Assembly (NCBI RefSeq): GCF_947498635.1
Contig: NZ_CANMKV010000002.1
Coordinates: 1 to 64,000, forward strand
DNA length: 64,000 nt
Reading direction: 5' to 3'
DNA from: an uncultured Microbulbifer sp.
GTDB taxonomy: Bacteria; Pseudomonadota; Gammaproteobacteria; Pseudomonadales; Cellvibrionaceae
The translations under genes and the position numbers were made by a program. The notes beneath the pieces were generated by a model, which did not search any database, was not told where the DNA came from, and worked only from the letters and a program-made list of their open reading frames with translations. Below are positions 63,422 through 64,000 of the stretch, piece after piece (the stretch's first letter is position 1; each line of letters begins with the position of its first letter).

Positions 63422-64000
63422 TCAATCAAAGTATGGCGACCATGCCGGTTCACGGACATCGCCCCTCTGTGAGGGCAGGTTGTACTTCACCCCAGCATCT
63501 AGCGATACCGCAGCCAGAATGCCCTTGTCTCCGCGCTTGGTTGCGTACATCAGCATGGCCCCATTCGGCGCAATGCTGGGGGATTCGTCCAGGGTGGTCT
63601 CCGTGAGGACACGCATTCTGCCCGAATTAATATCCATCGTAGCGATGGTAAAAGTTCCCCGGTTGCGATGTACCATGACCAGCGTCTTCCCGTCAGGAGA
63701 AACACGCGGCCGCGCATTGTAGTCGCCATCGAAGGTTAAGCGGTCGACTTGACCAGTGGCAAGAGTCAATTGATAAATTTGTGGCTTCCCTCCCCTATCT
63801 GAGGTGAAAACCAGCGATTTACCATCCGGCATCCAGTTCGGCTCGGTATCAATAGAGAAGTGTCTGGTCATACGAGTGAACTTGCCGCTCGCTAAATCCA
63901 GGACATAGATCTCCGGGTTGCCGTCCTTGGAGAGCACCATAGCCAACTTGGTTCCATCGGGAGACCAGGTCGGTGAGCTGTTGATGCCCTTGAAGTTAGT
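63422..64000 (-). CDS. tolB: TolB, C-terminal part (runs off window)
   Basis: An open frame from the stop at 63422 to the right edge, at least 192 residues. It shows beta-propeller blades with repeated SPDG-type turns ([39 protein letters not shown]), the hallmark of TolB. TolB is a periplasmic hub between Pal and TolA/colicins. The N-terminal domain and start are outside the window. Confidence 0.95.
   Translation of the reverse strand, partial: TNFKGINSSPTWSPDGTKLAMVLSKDGNPEIYVLDLASGKFTRMTRHFSIDTEPNWMPDGKSLVFTSDRGGKPQIYQLTLATGQVDRLTFDGDYNARPRVSPDGKTLVMVHRNRGTFTIATMDINSGRMRVLTETTLDESPSIAPNGAMLMYATKRGDKGILAAVSLDAGVKYNLPSQRGDVREPAWSPYFD

Noticed and set aside
1-64000. CRISPR arrays, rRNA genes, replication origins
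   Set aside because: No regularly spaced repeats, no rRNA-like sequence and no origin-type cluster were seen.

Overview
The window looks like a chromosomal segment of a marine gammaproteobacterium of the Cellvibrionales type, most likely Microbulbifer or a close relative. This is inferred from gene content and order, not from a database search. Supporting features are the tolB-pal-cpoB-queE-queC-tRNA-Lys and nadA/bepA/tusA/perM/purC blocks in near-Pseudomonas order, a dapA-bamC operon, FabV as enoyl-ACP reductase, a class GN sortase with its vWA target, a large Oar-like TonB receptor and a POT transporter. Protein-coding density is high, codon use is moderately GC-rich, and short AT-rich islands occur between operons.

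Layout. 1-355: truncated end of an IS3-family element. 356-9012: TonB receptor, TPR/transglutaminase-like lipoprotein, POT peptide transporter and two TauE/SafE paralogues. 9107-15862, all minus strand: MBL hydrolase, bamC, dapA, LpxL-like acyltransferase, DUF2789, Tas-like reductase and fabV. 16328-22549: thioesterase, DUF2238 membrane protein, Lrp regulator divergent from a class-V PLP enzyme, and an overlapping SulP transporter/UspA pair. 22825-30961: a sigma-54 promoter driving an HlyD/ABC/two-permease exporter, an NTF2-like secreted protein and an NtrC-type response regulator plus histidine kinase. 31273-39826: M6 metalloprotease, HiPIP, and an AraC regulator divergent from an RND efflux pair. 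39904-42389: accessory genes (conserved hypothetical, PLOD-like glycosyltransferase, three small lipoproteins). 42642-46987: aceE-aceF. 47435-52851: sortase and its target, then a large lipoprotein with an internal duplication. 53260-64000: purC, perM, tusA, bepA-like M48 protease, nadA, an LhgO-like oxidoreductase, two identical tRNA-Lys genes, queC, queE, cpoB, pal and the 3' part of tolB.

How the parts work together. The housekeeping blocks cover envelope integrity (Tol-Pal, BamC, BepA), fatty acid and lipid A synthesis (FabV, LpxL), lysine, purine, NAD and queuosine synthesis, and entry into the TCA cycle (AceEF). The accessory part is envelope-facing: exporters, secreted protease, sortase-anchored adhesin-like protein and lipoproteins. 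The best candidates for new biology are the exporter cluster, which carries both its own sigma-54 promoter (TGGCAC-N5-TTGC at 22826-22840, with an upstream CGGACA repeat cluster) and the matching sigma-54 activator; the sortase substrate with an unusual 41-residue basic tail; and the duplicated-domain lipoprotein at 50800-52851.
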